A DNA stretch of 64,000 nucleotides from an uncultured Mobiluncus sp. (GCF_902488535.1 NZ_CABTWO010000002.1:62001-126000), one strand, 5' to 3'. Numbered from the stretch's first letter, positions 8,480 to 18,423 are shown. Notes: a model not told the origin generated them from the sequence alone. Numbers and translations are program-made.

Positions 8480-9769
8480 ATGAACGCCATGTCCGACCCC
8501 GCCTACTCCGCGCGCTCGGGACGCTTTCACGCCCAAGTTCCCGCCGACGCCCCCCTGGAAAAACCTCGGCTCAGGTGGCGCGTCAGCGTTTCCGCAGCGA
8601 ACCTGGCCGTCTACACCGCCTGGTTCGGACCTATCCAGGTGCTGCTGGGGTTGCAAGCGGCCGCTGTCGCCCCGGACTATAAGGAATATGTACTTTCGCT
8701 GGTCACCGGCGTTGGAGCTTTCGTCTCTGCCCTGGGTAACCCGATCTTTGGGGCACTCTCTGACCGCACGACTTCCCGCTTCGGACGCCGTTTGCCCTGG
8801 GTGTTTTGGGGGACAATCCTAGGGGCGCTGGCCTTGGCTTGGCTGGCATTTTCCCATTCGGTGTGGGCCATGGTGGTCGCTTGGGCGCTGGTGCAAGCCT
8901 GCCTAAACGCGATGTACGCAGCCATTACGGCTACCGTGAATGACCAGGTGAAAGTGGAATATCGCGGTCAAATGGGCGGCTGGTTGGGAATGGGGCAAAC
9001 CCTCGGGGTGGTCGCGGGAACAGGGATGGCCTCCGCTTTCGGCAGCCTGACCTTCGGGTACCTGGCCTGCATCGCCCTCCTCATCGCCCTGGTGATTCCC
9101 TACCTGTTCACCGCCCACGACCGTTACCTCGTCGAGAAACCCGCGCCCTTTAACCTTTGGGCCTTCCTGAAACGGTTTTGGGTATCCCCCCGGCGTTACC
9201 CCGACTTTGCCTGGACCTGGGCCAGTCGTTTCCTCATCAACCTGGCTAACTCCCTCTGTACGCTTTACCTGCTGTTTTACCTAATGGATGCGGTGGGCTA
9301 CGCACATCCCGACTTCGGAGTTTTTGTGCTCTCCGGCCTGTACGCGCTGATGACCGTGGCGACGACCCTCGCCGGTGGCACTATCTCTGACCGGATGGGG
9401 CGTCGCAAGCCCTTGGTGGTGGTCTCTGGCCTGACCATGGCGCTATCGGGTCTCAGTCTGGCGTTTTTCCAGACCTGGGAAGGCGCGCTCCTCGGGGCGT
9501 TTCTACTCGGGATAGGCTACGGTATCTATGTTTCCGTAGACTTTGCGCTGGTCACACAGGTGCTGCCACCGACCAACGACGCGGCGCGCGACCTCGGAGT
9601 TATCAACATTGCAGCCGCTTTGCCCCAGGCCCTGGCTCCCCTGCTGGCAGCGCCGCTGGTGAAAGCGTTTCCGGGTTACGCCAGCGGTTATAGGGCGCTA
9701 TACATCTTCGCGGCCCTCGTTGTGTTGGTTGGGGCCGCACTGGTGTATAAGGTCAAGAGCGTGCGCTAA
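8480..9769 (+). CDS. MFS transporter, probable beta-glucoside/sugar importer
   Basis: This 429-residue membrane protein has about twelve hydrophobic segments and the major-facilitator loop motif GALSDRTTSRFGRRLPW between helices 2 and 3. A second copy, GTISDRMGRRKPL, follows in the C-terminal half, which shows the two six-helix repeats. It lies 11 bases after the beta-glucosidase and is presumably co-transcribed, so the glucosidase substrate is its likely cargo. A second ATG at 8489 (MSDPAYS) is also possible. It ends only 5 bases from the converging NagD-like gene, with no hairpin between them. Confidence 0.85.
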   Translation: MNAMSDPAYSARSGRFHAQVPADAPLEKPRLRWRVSVSAANLAVYTAWFGPIQVLLGLQAAAVAPDYKEYVLSLVTGVGAFVSALGNPIFGALSDRTTSRFGRRLPWVFWGTILGALALAWLAFSHSVWAMVVAWALVQACLNAMYAAITATVNDQVKVEYRGQMGGWLGMGQTLGVVAGTGMASAFGSLTFGYLACIALLIALVIPYLFTAHDRYLVEKPAPFNLWAFLKRFWVSPRRYPDFAWTWASRFLINLANSLCTLYLLFYLMDAVGYAHPDFGVFVLSGLYALMTVATTLAGGTISDRMGRRKPLVVVSGLTMALSGLSLAFFQTWEGALLGAFLLGIGYGIYVSVDFALVTQVLPPTNDAARDLGVINIAAALPQALAPLLAAPLVKAFPGYASGYRALYIFAALVVLVGAALVYKVKSVR

Positions 9770-9774
9770 ACAGT

Positions 9775-10635
9775 TCACACCCTGGCGATGATGTCGGCAA
9801 TCGAGTCCACAATCTCGTTGGGCCGATAAGAGAAATTGGTGATTTCCTCGCGATTCGTGGAACCGGTCAACACCAGGAACGTATGCAGACCGGACTCTAC
9901 CCCCGCCAGCATATCCGTATCCATCCGGTCGCCAATCATGGCGGTTTCCTCGGAGTGGGCACCAATCTTGTTTAATCCGGTGCGGAACATGACCGGGTTG
10001 GGTTTGCCGATAAAGTACGGATTCTTGCCGGTGGCGGCCGTAATCATGGCGGCGATAGCGCCGGTGGCAGGAATGGGGCCGTCCTTGGTGGGGCCGGTCA
10101 TGTCCGGATTCGTGGCGATAAACTTGGCGCCCTTGTTGATGAGCTGAACCGCCGTGGCAATCTGGTCGAAAGAATAGGAGCGCGTCTCGCCCAACACCAC
10201 ATATTCCGGATCTGTGGAAGTCATGACATAGCCCGCCTGGTACAGGGCGGTGGTCAGACCGGCTTCGCCCACCACGTAAGCGCTGGATTTCGGGGACTGG
10301 GTCTTTAGGAAAGACGCGGTGGCCAGCGCGGAAGTCCAGATGCGTTCCTCGGGGACTTCCAGGCCGGAAGCCTCCAACCGCGCGGACAGGTCGCGAGGCG
10401 TAAAGATGGAGTTGTTGGTCAAAACCAGGTATTCCCGATCTTTGTCCCGCAGGGCTTGCAGGAACTCTGCCGCCCCTGGAATCGCCTTAGTTTCGTGCAC
10501 CAGCACGCCGTCCATGTCGGTCAGCCAGTACTTGATGGGTTTCTTGACCGGATTGATTTCCTTTTCCCGGTCCTCTTTCGTGCCGAAAGTCGCGTCCATC
10601 ATCGCTTCGAGTTTGTCAGCTGTTTGGCTTTTCAA
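9775..10635 (-). CDS. HAD-IIA family (NagD-like) phosphatase
   Basis: A 286-residue HAD-superfamily hydrolase with a type-IIA cap, in the NagD / 4-nitrophenylphosphatase group. Motif I is TDMDGVL (nucleophile Asp40, Asp42), motif II TNNS, and motif III/IV GDRMDTDMLAG near the C-terminus. About 35 extra residues precede motif I. TTG at 10635 is supported by GAGGGG seven bases upstream; a Met-Met pair at residues 12-13 is an alternative. The natural substrate cannot be read from the sequence. It converges with the MFS gene and diverges from the dehydrogenase at 10794. Confidence 0.85.
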   Translation of the reverse strand: MKSQTADKLEAMMDATFGTKEDREKEINPVKKPIKYWLTDMDGVLVHETKAIPGAAEFLQALRDKDREYLVLTNNSIFTPRDLSARLEASGLEVPEERIWTSALATASFLKTQSPKSSAYVVGEAGLTTALYQAGYVMTSTDPEYVVLGETRSYSFDQIATAVQLINKGAKFIATNPDMTGPTKDGPIPATGAIAAMITAATGKNPYFIGKPNPVMFRTGLNKIGAHSEETAMIGDRMDTDMLAGVESGLHTFLVLTGSTNREEITNFSYRPNEIVDSIADIIARV

Positions 10636-10793
10636 TGTGTTCCCCTCAATTTTCTTCGGTCCCCAGATTCTGAAGTGGCGACAGAACCCAAACGCCGGAA
10701 CACACCGGCAATGACTACCGGACGCGCCGGCTTTGGCAACTCAAACGTTCACTTATAAGGTTATGCAATAGAAGAATTTATTGCAATGATTGG

Positions 10794-11654
10794 GTGATAT
10801 TTGTGGCGAAATGGGCGCTGATTACGGGGGCTTCCAGCGGTTTAGGTGAGGAGTTTGCCTGGCAGTTGGCTGCCGAACCGCTCAACGTCGTGTTGGTCGC
10901 TAGGCGTCAAGACCGTTTGGAGGCTTTAGCGCAGCGGATTCACACCACTTTAGGTGTTGAAACGGAAGTCTTGGTCGCAGATTTGTCCACCAAGGCCGGT
11001 CAGTACGCGGTCATTCGCCGCCTGCGCGACGACTCCCGCCCGGTCGCGGTGCTGGTCAACAACGCCGGTTTCGGTCTGGGCCAAACTTTTGTGGGCGGAA
11101 AGTGGGAGCGCGAGGACGAAGCCCTAGAGGTGATGGTGCGGGCCTTGTGCCGGCTGACGTTTGAGGGGGCCCAAGCGATGGGGTCGCGCACGCAGCGCCG
11201 CGCACCTGGCAAAGTGGAACGGTTGTTACAGAAATTGACCGGCCAGCCCGCGCTGGGGAAAGCCGCGGGCGGCGGGGCCATCATCAATGTTTCCTCCGCC
11301 ACCGCCTACACCGCTATGGGCACCTACGCAGCGATGAAAACCTGGGTGCGGTTCTTTAGCGAATCGGTTTCCACCGAGCTGCGCGGCACTGGCGTATCCG
11401 TCACCGCCGTGGCACCGGGACTAATGAAAACCGAGTTCCACCAATCAGCCCAGATGAACGCTTCGGTCTGGCCCGAATACGGCTTTGTCAGCCCCGAAAC
11501 AGTCGTCAGAGCCGCCATCGAAGCGGCTCGCCGCCGCCGCGTCCTGGTCACCCCGACCGTTCGGTACAAAATCGCGATGGCGGGCGCACGCCTAGCTCCC
11601 CGCTGGCTCATGCGCGCCCTGTTCGACTCCCGCCTATTCTCCCGGGCGCTTTGA
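10794..11654 (+). CDS. Short-chain dehydrogenase/reductase
   Basis: A 286-residue classical SDR with a Rossmann fold. The cofactor loop TGASSGLG is at residues 11-18, NNAGFG follows, and the catalytic Tyr178-x3-Lys182 is in TYAAMK. The residues after strand 2 (ARRQDR) suggest an NADP(H) preference. An insert around residues 125-160 is longer than usual. The frame can start at GTG 10794 or GTG 10803; neither has a good Shine-Dalgarno, so translation may be leaderless. The substrate is unknown. It converges with the sugar ATPase gene after 36 bases. Confidence 0.85.
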   Translation: MIFVAKWALITGASSGLGEEFAWQLAAEPLNVVLVARRQDRLEALAQRIHTTLGVETEVLVADLSTKAGQYAVIRRLRDDSRPVAVLVNNAGFGLGQTFVGGKWEREDEALEVMVRALCRLTFEGAQAMGSRTQRRAPGKVERLLQKLTGQPALGKAAGGGAIINVSSATAYTAMGTYAAMKTWVRFFSESVSTELRGTGVSVTAVAPGLMKTEFHQSAQMNASVWPEYGFVSPETVVRAAIEAARRRRVLVTPTVRYKIAMAGARLAPRWLMRALFDSRLFSRAL

Positions 11655-11690
11655 TGTCGAACCTCCCTTTGCGTGCAGTTTCTGGAGCCT

Positions 11691-13223
11691 TTAGTCTTTA
11701 AACCAAGCCAGTTTGCGCAACCGTTGGACACTAAAGTTAGCGACATCTTCAGGCTGGCAGATATTGCGTCCCTGCGCAAAGACGCACACCCGGTCAGAGA
11801 CTTCGAGGATTTCGTCTTCCTCAGAGGAAACTACCACTACCGCTACATTCTCTTGATGCGCCATGTCCTTGAATATGCGGTGTATCTCCCCCTTAGCGCC
11901 GATATCCACGCCTTTGGTGGGTTCATCAAGCATCAGTAACTGAGGATTCAGTGCAATAGCTCGTCCCAGCAGAACTTTCTGTTGGTTTCCACCCGAAAGG
12001 CTGACCACAGGACCTTGAAGATTACCGCGAATTTGGAGCTTAGCGAGGATATTCTGCATCGCAGAATCCATTTTTTTCAAACTCAGCCAAGTAAACTTAC
12101 TAAATTTTTTCGTAACCGGTAATGACGTATTTACGATTGGTGATAGTTTTGGAACTATACCGTCCATTTTTCTTTCTTCAGTAACATAAACCAAACCTGC
12201 TTTTAATGAATCAATAGGTTTATGTCCTTGAAATGATTGACCGTGAATAGAAATACTTCCACTCTCTATTGGATGTAATGTGCCCAGCGCTCGGAGGAAT
12301 TCAGTTCTCCCTGAACCAATGAGGCCATAAATACCAAGCACTTCTCCGGGGTAAATATCTAGATTAACGCCTTTTAATACTGCGGAACGAAGCTCCCTGA
12401 CCTGTACTAACGGTTCACTACTGCCCCGCACTCCTGATAGGTCTGAAGCAGGCTCAGACACGCTATCTCTCTTTGACTCCGAGTCAATAAGGCTCGATGC
12501 ATCTTCCCCGGCAATAGCCACCACCACGTCTTCGTGGGAAACTTCATTTACATTACCATCAATACGAACTTTTCCGTCAACCAAAGCAACAATTCTGTCA
12601 CAAATGCGATATAACTCATCGAGCTTATGGTTGACGATTAGCACTCCGATATTAGATTGTTCTGCCAAGTTTTTAATATATTTCAAAAGGGAATCGACCT
12701 GTTCACCTTCCAGGGAGGTCGTTGGCTCGTCCAAAAGCAAGTACTTGATATTTTTAGACGTGGCGACAGCAATCTCCAAAAGTTGGCGCGTCGCCACGGC
12801 ATAGTGACCCAGGGGCGTATCCACGTTTACGTCGATACCGAAACGCTGTACCAGCTCTTTTGCCTGGCTGCGAATTTCTTCCTTTTTAAGCCCTTTCCAA
12901 TCAGACTTTTCCCTTCCCAAGAAAACATTTTGCGCTACCGTCAGATTCGGCAATAACGACAGCTCTTGATAGACGGTTCCTACACCCTTTGCCAGGGCAT
13001 CTGCTGGTGAAGTGAAGCTAACTTCTGTCCCGTCGATCAGCACTTGTCCGCTATCTGCACCGTGAGCCCCCGAAAGGACCTTCAACAGGGTAGATTTGCC
13101 AGCGCCATTGTGACCCACCAAGCCAACAATCTCACCGGGATGAATTTTGATAGAGACGCCTGCGAGAGCAGGCACCGAAGAATAATATTTCGCAATATTT
13201 CTTGCTTCAAATACTTCCATCAT
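11691..13223 (-). CDS. Ribose/xylose-type ABC importer ATPase (two NBDs)
   Basis: A 510-residue fused double ATPase of the RbsA/XylG/MglA group. NBD1 has Walker A GHNGAGKST at residues 37-45 and Walker B LLLDEPTTSLEG, but its signature region (ATRQLLEIAVA) is degenerate. NBD2 has a degenerate Walker A (GLIGSGRTEFL), a good signature LSGGNQQKVLLGRA and Walker B LMLDEPTKGVD; this complementarity is normal for the family. The linker around residues 245-270 is acidic/serine-rich. AAGGAG precedes the start. It is the last gene of a four-gene operon after xylulokinase, permease and binding protein. Confidence 0.93.
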   Translation of the reverse strand: MMEVFEARNIAKYYSSVPALAGVSIKIHPGEIVGLVGHNGAGKSTLLKVLSGAHGADSGQVLIDGTEVSFTSPADALAKGVGTVYQELSLLPNLTVAQNVFLGREKSDWKGLKKEEIRSQAKELVQRFGIDVNVDTPLGHYAVATRQLLEIAVATSKNIKYLLLDEPTTSLEGEQVDSLLKYIKNLAEQSNIGVLIVNHKLDELYRICDRIVALVDGKVRIDGNVNEVSHEDVVVAIAGEDASSLIDSESKRDSVSEPASDLSGVRGSSEPLVQVRELRSAVLKGVNLDIYPGEVLGIYGLIGSGRTEFLRALGTLHPIESGSISIHGQSFQGHKPIDSLKAGLVYVTEERKMDGIVPKLSPIVNTSLPVTKKFSKFTWLSLKKMDSAMQNILAKLQIRGNLQGPVVSLSGGNQQKVLLGRAIALNPQLLMLDEPTKGVDIGAKGEIHRIFKDMAHQENVAVVVVSSEEDEILEVSDRVCVFAQGRNICQPEDVANFSVQRLRKLAWFKD

Positions 13224-13272
13224 CGCAGGCGTCTCCTTCCTTCTCGATGAAGGTTTACTGATTGGTTATTAA

Positions 13273-14274
13273 TTAGCCGACTTCACCGGGAGCGGGTGTT
13301 TGGCCCTTAGTGAACAACTTCAGGGGCCGAAGAATGTTTTCTTCCACCTCATCTCCGCCTATATAAGTCTTAATCTGCTGTACGGTACGACGACCGTAGT
13401 CTTCTGGCTCCTGAGCTACACAGGCAGGATAGGCATCGTCTGTCTGCATTTCAGACGCACAGAATCCGTACACCTTAATATCCTTCCCAGAGGCTTTGAC
13501 CGCTTCTACAGCGCCTTGTGCAGCGGGACCAGTGGACGCAAAGATTACGCTGATTCCAGGATTCCCCTGCAGCATCTCAGAGGTCACATTCAAGGAGTCT
13601 GTGAGCTTCACGTTGCCATCGACTTCTGCTACTACCTTGGCGTTGGGGTTCTTTGCAATAGCTTTCTTAAAGCCTTCATCACGTTCTACCACTACGACCT
13701 CATCAGGTTCGGTGACAAAGCCAATTTCCATTGCGGTGTCGGCACCCAGATCTTTCATAATCTGCTCAGCCATCTGAGCTCCACCAGCTGCGTTATCGGC
13801 TCCCAAGTACTGAACCACGGATGCCCCTTGCGCTTTCAAAGCATCGGGATCAGCCGAGATATTAACGGTAAACACCGGTACACCCTTGTCATTTGCGGCC
13901 TTGACAATAGCCGCGGCCGGTTCAGATTTAACCGGGTTCAGCGCCAAGGCGCAGGGATTCTTACCTAGCATTGCTTGGGCTTGAGCCAGCTGATTAGCAT
14001 CGTCGTCATTTGCAATTTGGACTTCGACTTTGAAGCCATTCTTGGAGCCTTCGTCTTCGAAGCCTTCCTTCATGGCTACATAGTAGGGATTTGTCTGGTT
14101 GGGCAAAAGTACTGCCAAATAGGGATTGTCTCCCTTGCAGGCTGCAGGAATAGACGCTACCCCATTGTCCTTTTCGGAACTTGCGGAAGTCCCGGTATCC
14201 AGCGCATTGCTGCAGGCAGATAAAGCGAAGGCGGCAAGTGCTCCCACGCCTAAAGTTGCCAGAATTTTTTTCAT
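13273..14274 (-). CDS. Sugar ABC transporter substrate-binding lipoprotein (RbsB-like)
   Basis: A 333-residue extracellular lipoprotein. A signal peptide ends in lipobox LSAC with Cys21, followed by a short Ser/Thr linker. The mature part is a type-I periplasmic-binding fold (LPNQTNPYYVAMKEGFEDEG at the N-lobe, then VFTVNISAD and ASTGPAAQGAVEAVKASG). It would deliver a monosaccharide, probably a pentose or polyol judging by the neighbouring xylulokinase, to the permease that ends 2 bases upstream. The start lies directly after the permease stop, which indicates translational coupling. Confidence 0.93.
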   Translation of the reverse strand: MKKILATLGVGALAAFALSACSNALDTGTSASSEKDNGVASIPAACKGDNPYLAVLLPNQTNPYYVAMKEGFEDEGSKNGFKVEVQIANDDDANQLAQAQAMLGKNPCALALNPVKSEPAAAIVKAANDKGVPVFTVNISADPDALKAQGASVVQYLGADNAAGGAQMAEQIMKDLGADTAMEIGFVTEPDEVVVVERDEGFKKAIAKNPNAKVVAEVDGNVKLTDSLNVTSEMLQGNPGISVIFASTGPAAQGAVEAVKASGKDIKVYGFCASEMQTDDAYPACVAQEPEDYGRRTVQQIKTYIGGDEVEENILRPLKLFTKGQTPAPGEVG

Positions 14275-14276
14275 TT

Positions 14277-15353
14277 CTATCCTTCTTTCAGTGAGGGTTG
14301 TGTTTTCTGATCATCTTTTACACTCGTTGAGTGTTCAAGCATTTCGTCTCCTTGTGCAGGAGAATCTGGAGTCGTTGCGGAGCCACTCGGTTTCATAAAA
14401 TGCTGAAGCAAACGGCGTATCGAAAAACCTCGGCGATTTGTGTCAATCAGTACACCAATCAAGATAATTACGCCAATAACCAAAGGTTGCCAGTAAGAAG
14501 ACACTCCTATGACATTCATGCCATTTGAGACCTCGGCGATGAGCAGCGCTCCCAGAAAAGCACCGGGAATTGAGCCGACTCCGCCAAAAAGTGAAACCCC
14601 ACCGACCACAGCTGATGCGATTGAATAGAACTGTTCAGTTCCAGAACCTGCCGTGGGATACCCCACCATCAGACGCGAAGCGGTGATGATGCCGCCACAA
14701 GCTGCGGTCACACCTGAGATTACGTAAACCAAGACAGTAATCTTGGCAACGTTAATACCAGCCAACCGAGATGTTGCCGGGTTGCCACCAACTGCATAAA
14801 TATGTACGCCAGTGGCGGTATGTCGAAGGAACAACGCACAAAGGACAGCTGCAATCAACACCATAACTACAGGTATCGGGATTCCAAATAGACGCCCGCG
14901 TCCAAAAATCGCAAACATGGGGTCTGAAACGGTAACCGATTTCGCGTCGGTGAGAATCTTCGGAATCGACGCCGAAATGCCAAAAGTTGCGAAGGTGACG
15001 ATAAAAGGCGGCATCTTGCCCCAATACACCATCGCCCCGTTGAACAGTCCCACACCAACACCCACAAGTATGGCGATGAGAGCCGCTACCCACCAAGGAA
15101 CGCCGGATTGCATCGCCATTGCTGCGATGACCCCGGTCAAGGCGATGTTAGACCCCACAGAAAGGTCGATACCACCTGTTAGCAGTACAAAAGTTTGGCC
15201 CAAGGCCAAAAACAACACCACAGAACCATTGAGGAATAGCACTTCAAGGTTATCTAAGGTGCGAAAAGCCGGGGAGATGATACCCATGATGATGCCCACA
15301 GCCAGGACCACCCCGGCAACTCCCAGCTCCTGCGGTAGACGAAATTTTTTCAT
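14277..15353 (-). CDS. Sugar ABC transporter permease (RbsC-like)
   Basis: A 358-residue membrane permease of the branched-chain/ribose class with about eight to ten hydrophobic segments; the characteristic loop GGIDLSVGSNIALTGV and the later AVVGGVSLFGGVGSIPGA are both present. I start it at ATG 15353 rather than at an upstream frame opening at 15506, because 15353 follows GGAG and lies 5 bases after the xylulokinase stop, whereas the longer form would run into that gene. A Ser/Pro-rich cytoplasmic tail of about 45 residues ends the protein. Confidence 0.92.
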   Translation of the reverse strand: MKKFRLPQELGVAGVVLAVGIIMGIISPAFRTLDNLEVLFLNGSVVLFLALGQTFVLLTGGIDLSVGSNIALTGVIAAMAMQSGVPWWVAALIAILVGVGVGLFNGAMVYWGKMPPFIVTFATFGISASIPKILTDAKSVTVSDPMFAIFGRGRLFGIPIPVVMVLIAAVLCALFLRHTATGVHIYAVGGNPATSRLAGINVAKITVLVYVISGVTAACGGIITASRLMVGYPTAGSGTEQFYSIASAVVGGVSLFGGVGSIPGAFLGALLIAEVSNGMNVIGVSSYWQPLVIGVIILIGVLIDTNRRGFSIRRLLQHFMKPSGSATTPDSPAQGDEMLEHSTSVKDDQKTQPSLKEG

Positions 15354-15358
15354 CTCGC

Positions 15359-16813
15359 TTACTCCAATTCTAACTGTGTCGTATCGGCGAAAAGGCCATT
15401 GACTTCTTGATAGCGTTCCATAATAAAAGGTTGCGGTTGCGCGGTATATGAGGAGGTTAACCGAGGTGACCAGACGGGGGGACGAGTTCCTCCGTTGAGA
15501 ACCCAAGCGGCCTGACGTGCGGCGCCATCGGCCACGTATTCTCCGGTTTCCGGTATTGTGACCTTTACCCCTAATACAGACGGAGCAATACGCCTCACTG
15601 CCTCAGACTTTGCCCCACCGCCAATTAGGGAAACTGCGTTGACTTCCACGCCTAATCTCTTGAAGATTTCGAGGCCGTATCCCACTAGGCACAGCATCCC
15701 TTCAACTGCAGCTCGAGCTATATTCGATGCGGTCAAGTTATCCCCTCGAATACCCAAGAGAGAGCCGGTAGCTAACGGCGCATTCGGAGTACGTTCGCCG
15801 GTGAGATAGGGAACCATTACCAAACCTTCAGACCCTGGAGGTGCGCTCAGTGCAAATTCAGAAAACCTCTCATAATTGACGCCTAAGGCCGCCGCCGTAG
15901 TATCAAGCACTCGAGACGCGTTGAGCGTACACACTAACGGAAGATAATTGCCGGTTGCATCAGCGAAACCAGTAACTTCACCAAGTTCATCAAAGGTGGG
16001 TTTTTTCGAGACTAAGGAGACGACACCTGAGGTACCCAGAGAAATAATGACATGACCAGGTTTCTGGTCAAGACCAAGAGCAGCTCCGGCGTTGTCCCCA
16101 GCTCCGGGACCAACAAGCATTTCATGACCTTGCACACTAAACTCCCCGACAGGAGTATGGGGACCGAGAACTTTCGGAAGAACCAAATCTGCGCCGGATT
16201 TGCCTGCAGCTAACTCCAAAATGTCAGGTAAGTAGACATTTTCCACTGGGTCAAAGTAGCCGGTTCCAGATGCATCTGACCTGTCAGTCACCAAATCCGT
16301 AATTTTGTTCCTCTTGGTGATTTTCCACGTCAGGTAGTCATGAGGAAGGGCGATAGCACGAGTTCGGGAAAGATTTTCCGGTTCGTTCACCGCGAAATGA
16401 CGCAACTTACTGACGGTGAGCGATGAAACCGGTACCGAACCCGTCTTTGCCACCCAGGCTTTCCGTCCTGCAGTATCATCGCCTCGCCCCAACTCTGTGA
16501 TTAGATCCTTGGCGTCAGCTCCCGCGCTGGTATCGTTCCATAGCACGGCATCACGAACTACTTCGCCGTTTTCATCCAAAGTAACCAGGCCATGCTGCTG
16601 ACCCGCTACTGAAATAGCGCAGATATCTTCTAAGCCTCCAGCCTGCTGTACCGCTTCATCGAAGGCACGTACCCAAACCGCAGGATTGACTGTGGTTCCG
16701 GTACGATGAAAAGCCATTCCAGAACGCACCAGTACACCAGTGTCAGCGTCACGAATCATGATTTTGCATGACTGTGTCGAGGAATCTACTCCTGCTACCA
16801 ACCGGTTACTCAC
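15359..16813 (-). CDS. xylB: Xylulokinase (FGGY family)
   Basis: A 484-residue carbohydrate kinase that phosphorylates D-xylulose for the pentose phosphate pathway. It begins with the actin-like phosphate loop AGVDSSTQSCK, then VAGQQHGLVTLD, the LWNDTSA block, and the C-terminal ATP site SLIGGGAKSEAVRR. GTG 16813 is preferred because GAGG lies 6 bases upstream; ATG 16825 would add four residues without a ribosome-binding site. It is first in the transporter operon and diverges from a ROK repressor. No xylose isomerase is in the window, so the imported sugar could also be a pentitol or xylulose. Confidence 0.9.
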   Translation of the reverse strand: MSNRLVAGVDSSTQSCKIMIRDADTGVLVRSGMAFHRTGTTVNPAVWVRAFDEAVQQAGGLEDICAISVAGQQHGLVTLDENGEVVRDAVLWNDTSAGADAKDLITELGRGDDTAGRKAWVAKTGSVPVSSLTVSKLRHFAVNEPENLSRTRAIALPHDYLTWKITKRNKITDLVTDRSDASGTGYFDPVENVYLPDILELAAGKSGADLVLPKVLGPHTPVGEFSVQGHEMLVGPGAGDNAGAALGLDQKPGHVIISLGTSGVVSLVSKKPTFDELGEVTGFADATGNYLPLVCTLNASRVLDTTAAALGVNYERFSEFALSAPPGSEGLVMVPYLTGERTPNAPLATGSLLGIRGDNLTASNIARAAVEGMLCLVGYGLEIFKRLGVEVNAVSLIGGGAKSEAVRRIAPSVLGVKVTIPETGEYVADGAARQAAWVLNGGTRPPVWSPRLTSSYTAQPQPFIMERYQEVNGLFADTTQLELE

Positions 16814-17036
16814 GTTCCACCTCATCGTGTCACTAGACTCTGAGCATCTCCGCCCAGAGCTACCTTTGTTGCACTATGCACGTTAGCACCTTCTGGCAAA
16901 TCCTGTCAAGAGCCTTTTTAACTTTTTCCAAACACGATATTTACCCAACTTTCCTAGAGCTTCGGGTTTATTCTATGAAAACCCTTCGATTTCGCTTACG
17001 AACACTGTGAAAAAATTCTCCCCATCTGGACCGTTA

Positions 17037-17053
17037 AGTTGCTTTCAGCAACT
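17037..17053. promoter_or_regulatory. Inverted repeat, candidate ROK operator
   Basis: agttgct-ttc-agcaact is a perfect 7-bp inverted repeat in the divergent spacer between xylB and the ROK gene, 42 bases before the ROK ATG. Its position suits autoregulation and control of the pentose operon. The assignment is by position only. Confidence 0.45.
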
Positions 17054-17094
17054 AACACTCTTTGAATCAGGCTGGATAAAGACTAATTTGGGTT

Positions 17095-18423
17095 ATGATT
17101 GTCACAGATGACAAGGGAGTCAACTTGAGTAGAGCAGCCAAATCGAAACGAACATCCCTGCAGTCCGCGGATCACGAAGTCCCCGGAATGCGGGCTGAAT
17201 CCTTGCGTAATCACAATCTGCAACTGCTGGCCTATCGCATCGTTACCGGCTCTGAAGTCATGTCTCGAGCCGACCTTGCAACTGAGACAGGACTCAACCG
17301 CTCAACTGTAACCAGGCTCATTGAACGTCTCATCGACTTCGGCATAATTAAGGAAGGCTCTACCCGAATCGGGCCTTCTGGCAGACCTTCCATTATGCTG
17401 ACTCCCGCCAGACGTACTCACGGGAGCATTGGGGCCGAAGTCGGTCAAGATTACATCTGTGCCTGCGTGATGGATTTGCGCGGAAACATCATAGCTGAAC
17501 AATTTGACCAAGTTGACGTGCCCGCCTACTCACCTCAGAGCACACTTGGAAAACTTGCATCTATGGTGAACGAGTTAACTACCCAGATACAACGCTCTGG
17601 TTTGTCTCTGTGCGGGATTACCTGTGGATTTTCGGGAATTATTTCGTCCTCTACCAGCATTTTGCACATGTCACCTCATTTGGGGTGGAGAAACATTGAT
17701 CTCGAGAAAAACTTCCGCTCGAAGCTCAATACTCAGGTGCCGGTTGACTACCAGAATACAGCAAATCTTTCTGCGTTAGCCGAGAGTATAGCTCGGCAAA
17801 AAACAGGTCAGGAGCTCAGCGACTTCATTTTTGTTTCACAAAAAAGCGCAATCGGTTCTGCTTTGGTACTCGATGGAAAAGTTTCCTCTGGCTTGCATGG
17901 ATGGGCCGGTGAAATTGCACATATCGCAGTCAGCGATGAAGATAGACCCTGCGATTGTGGAGCAGTGGGATGTTTAGACGCATATATCGACAAAGCAAAC
18001 CTTCTGGATCGAGCCGGCTTACCAGCAAATTCGCCGTGGGAACAACTATTTGCGAGCTTGCACAAGGGAAATTCCCAAGCGACCGAAGCGGTAAGGCTTT
18101 GTGGGATATATCTGGGACGCGCTCTGGCCACCTATATCAACCTGGTTGATGTCACCACCATTGTCTTGGGCGGAGTGCTGAAAAAATTACTTCCCTATTT
18201 CGAAGACGCACTTCGCGATGAACTCACCCGCCGCGCCCTGTGTTCTAAGTGGATGGAAATCAACTTACAAGAATCAATCGTTAAGGAAGGTTCTTCTTTG
18301 CAGGGTGCGGCTTGGAATTCTTTGCTGCACTTCCTCAGCACCCCAGAATCTTGGCAATGTCCTACCGATATTGCCCTATCTTATTTCCCGGTTGATGAAA
18401 CACCGACAACTTTCATCGACTGA
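17095..18423 (+). CDS. ROK-family transcriptional repressor of the pentose operon
   Basis: A 442-residue regulator. A winged helix spans about residues 38-95 (SRADLATETGLNRSTVTRLI), followed by a ROK sugar-sensing domain with the zinc signature CDCGAVGCLDAYID. The kinase-type DNGNDAN motif is replaced by YQNTANLSAL, so it lacks the catalytic Asp expected of glucokinases and is a repressor (XylR/NagC type). It diverges from xylulokinase and the RbsABC-type transporter, whose substrate or its phosphate is the likely effector. The first 30 residues before MRAESLRN are not conserved, so the true start may be further in. Confidence 0.88.
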   Translation: MIVTDDKGVNLSRAAKSKRTSLQSADHEVPGMRAESLRNHNLQLLAYRIVTGSEVMSRADLATETGLNRSTVTRLIERLIDFGIIKEGSTRIGPSGRPSIMLTPARRTHGSIGAEVGQDYICACVMDLRGNIIAEQFDQVDVPAYSPQSTLGKLASMVNELTTQIQRSGLSLCGITCGFSGIISSSTSILHMSPHLGWRNIDLEKNFRSKLNTQVPVDYQNTANLSALAESIARQKTGQELSDFIFVSQKSAIGSALVLDGKVSSGLHGWAGEIAHIAVSDEDRPCDCGAVGCLDAYIDKANLLDRAGLPANSPWEQLFASLHKGNSQATEAVRLCGIYLGRALATYINLVDVTTIVLGGVLKKLLPYFEDALRDELTRRALCSKWMEINLQESIVKEGSSLQGAAWNSLLHFLSTPESWQCPTDIALSYFPVDETPTTFID

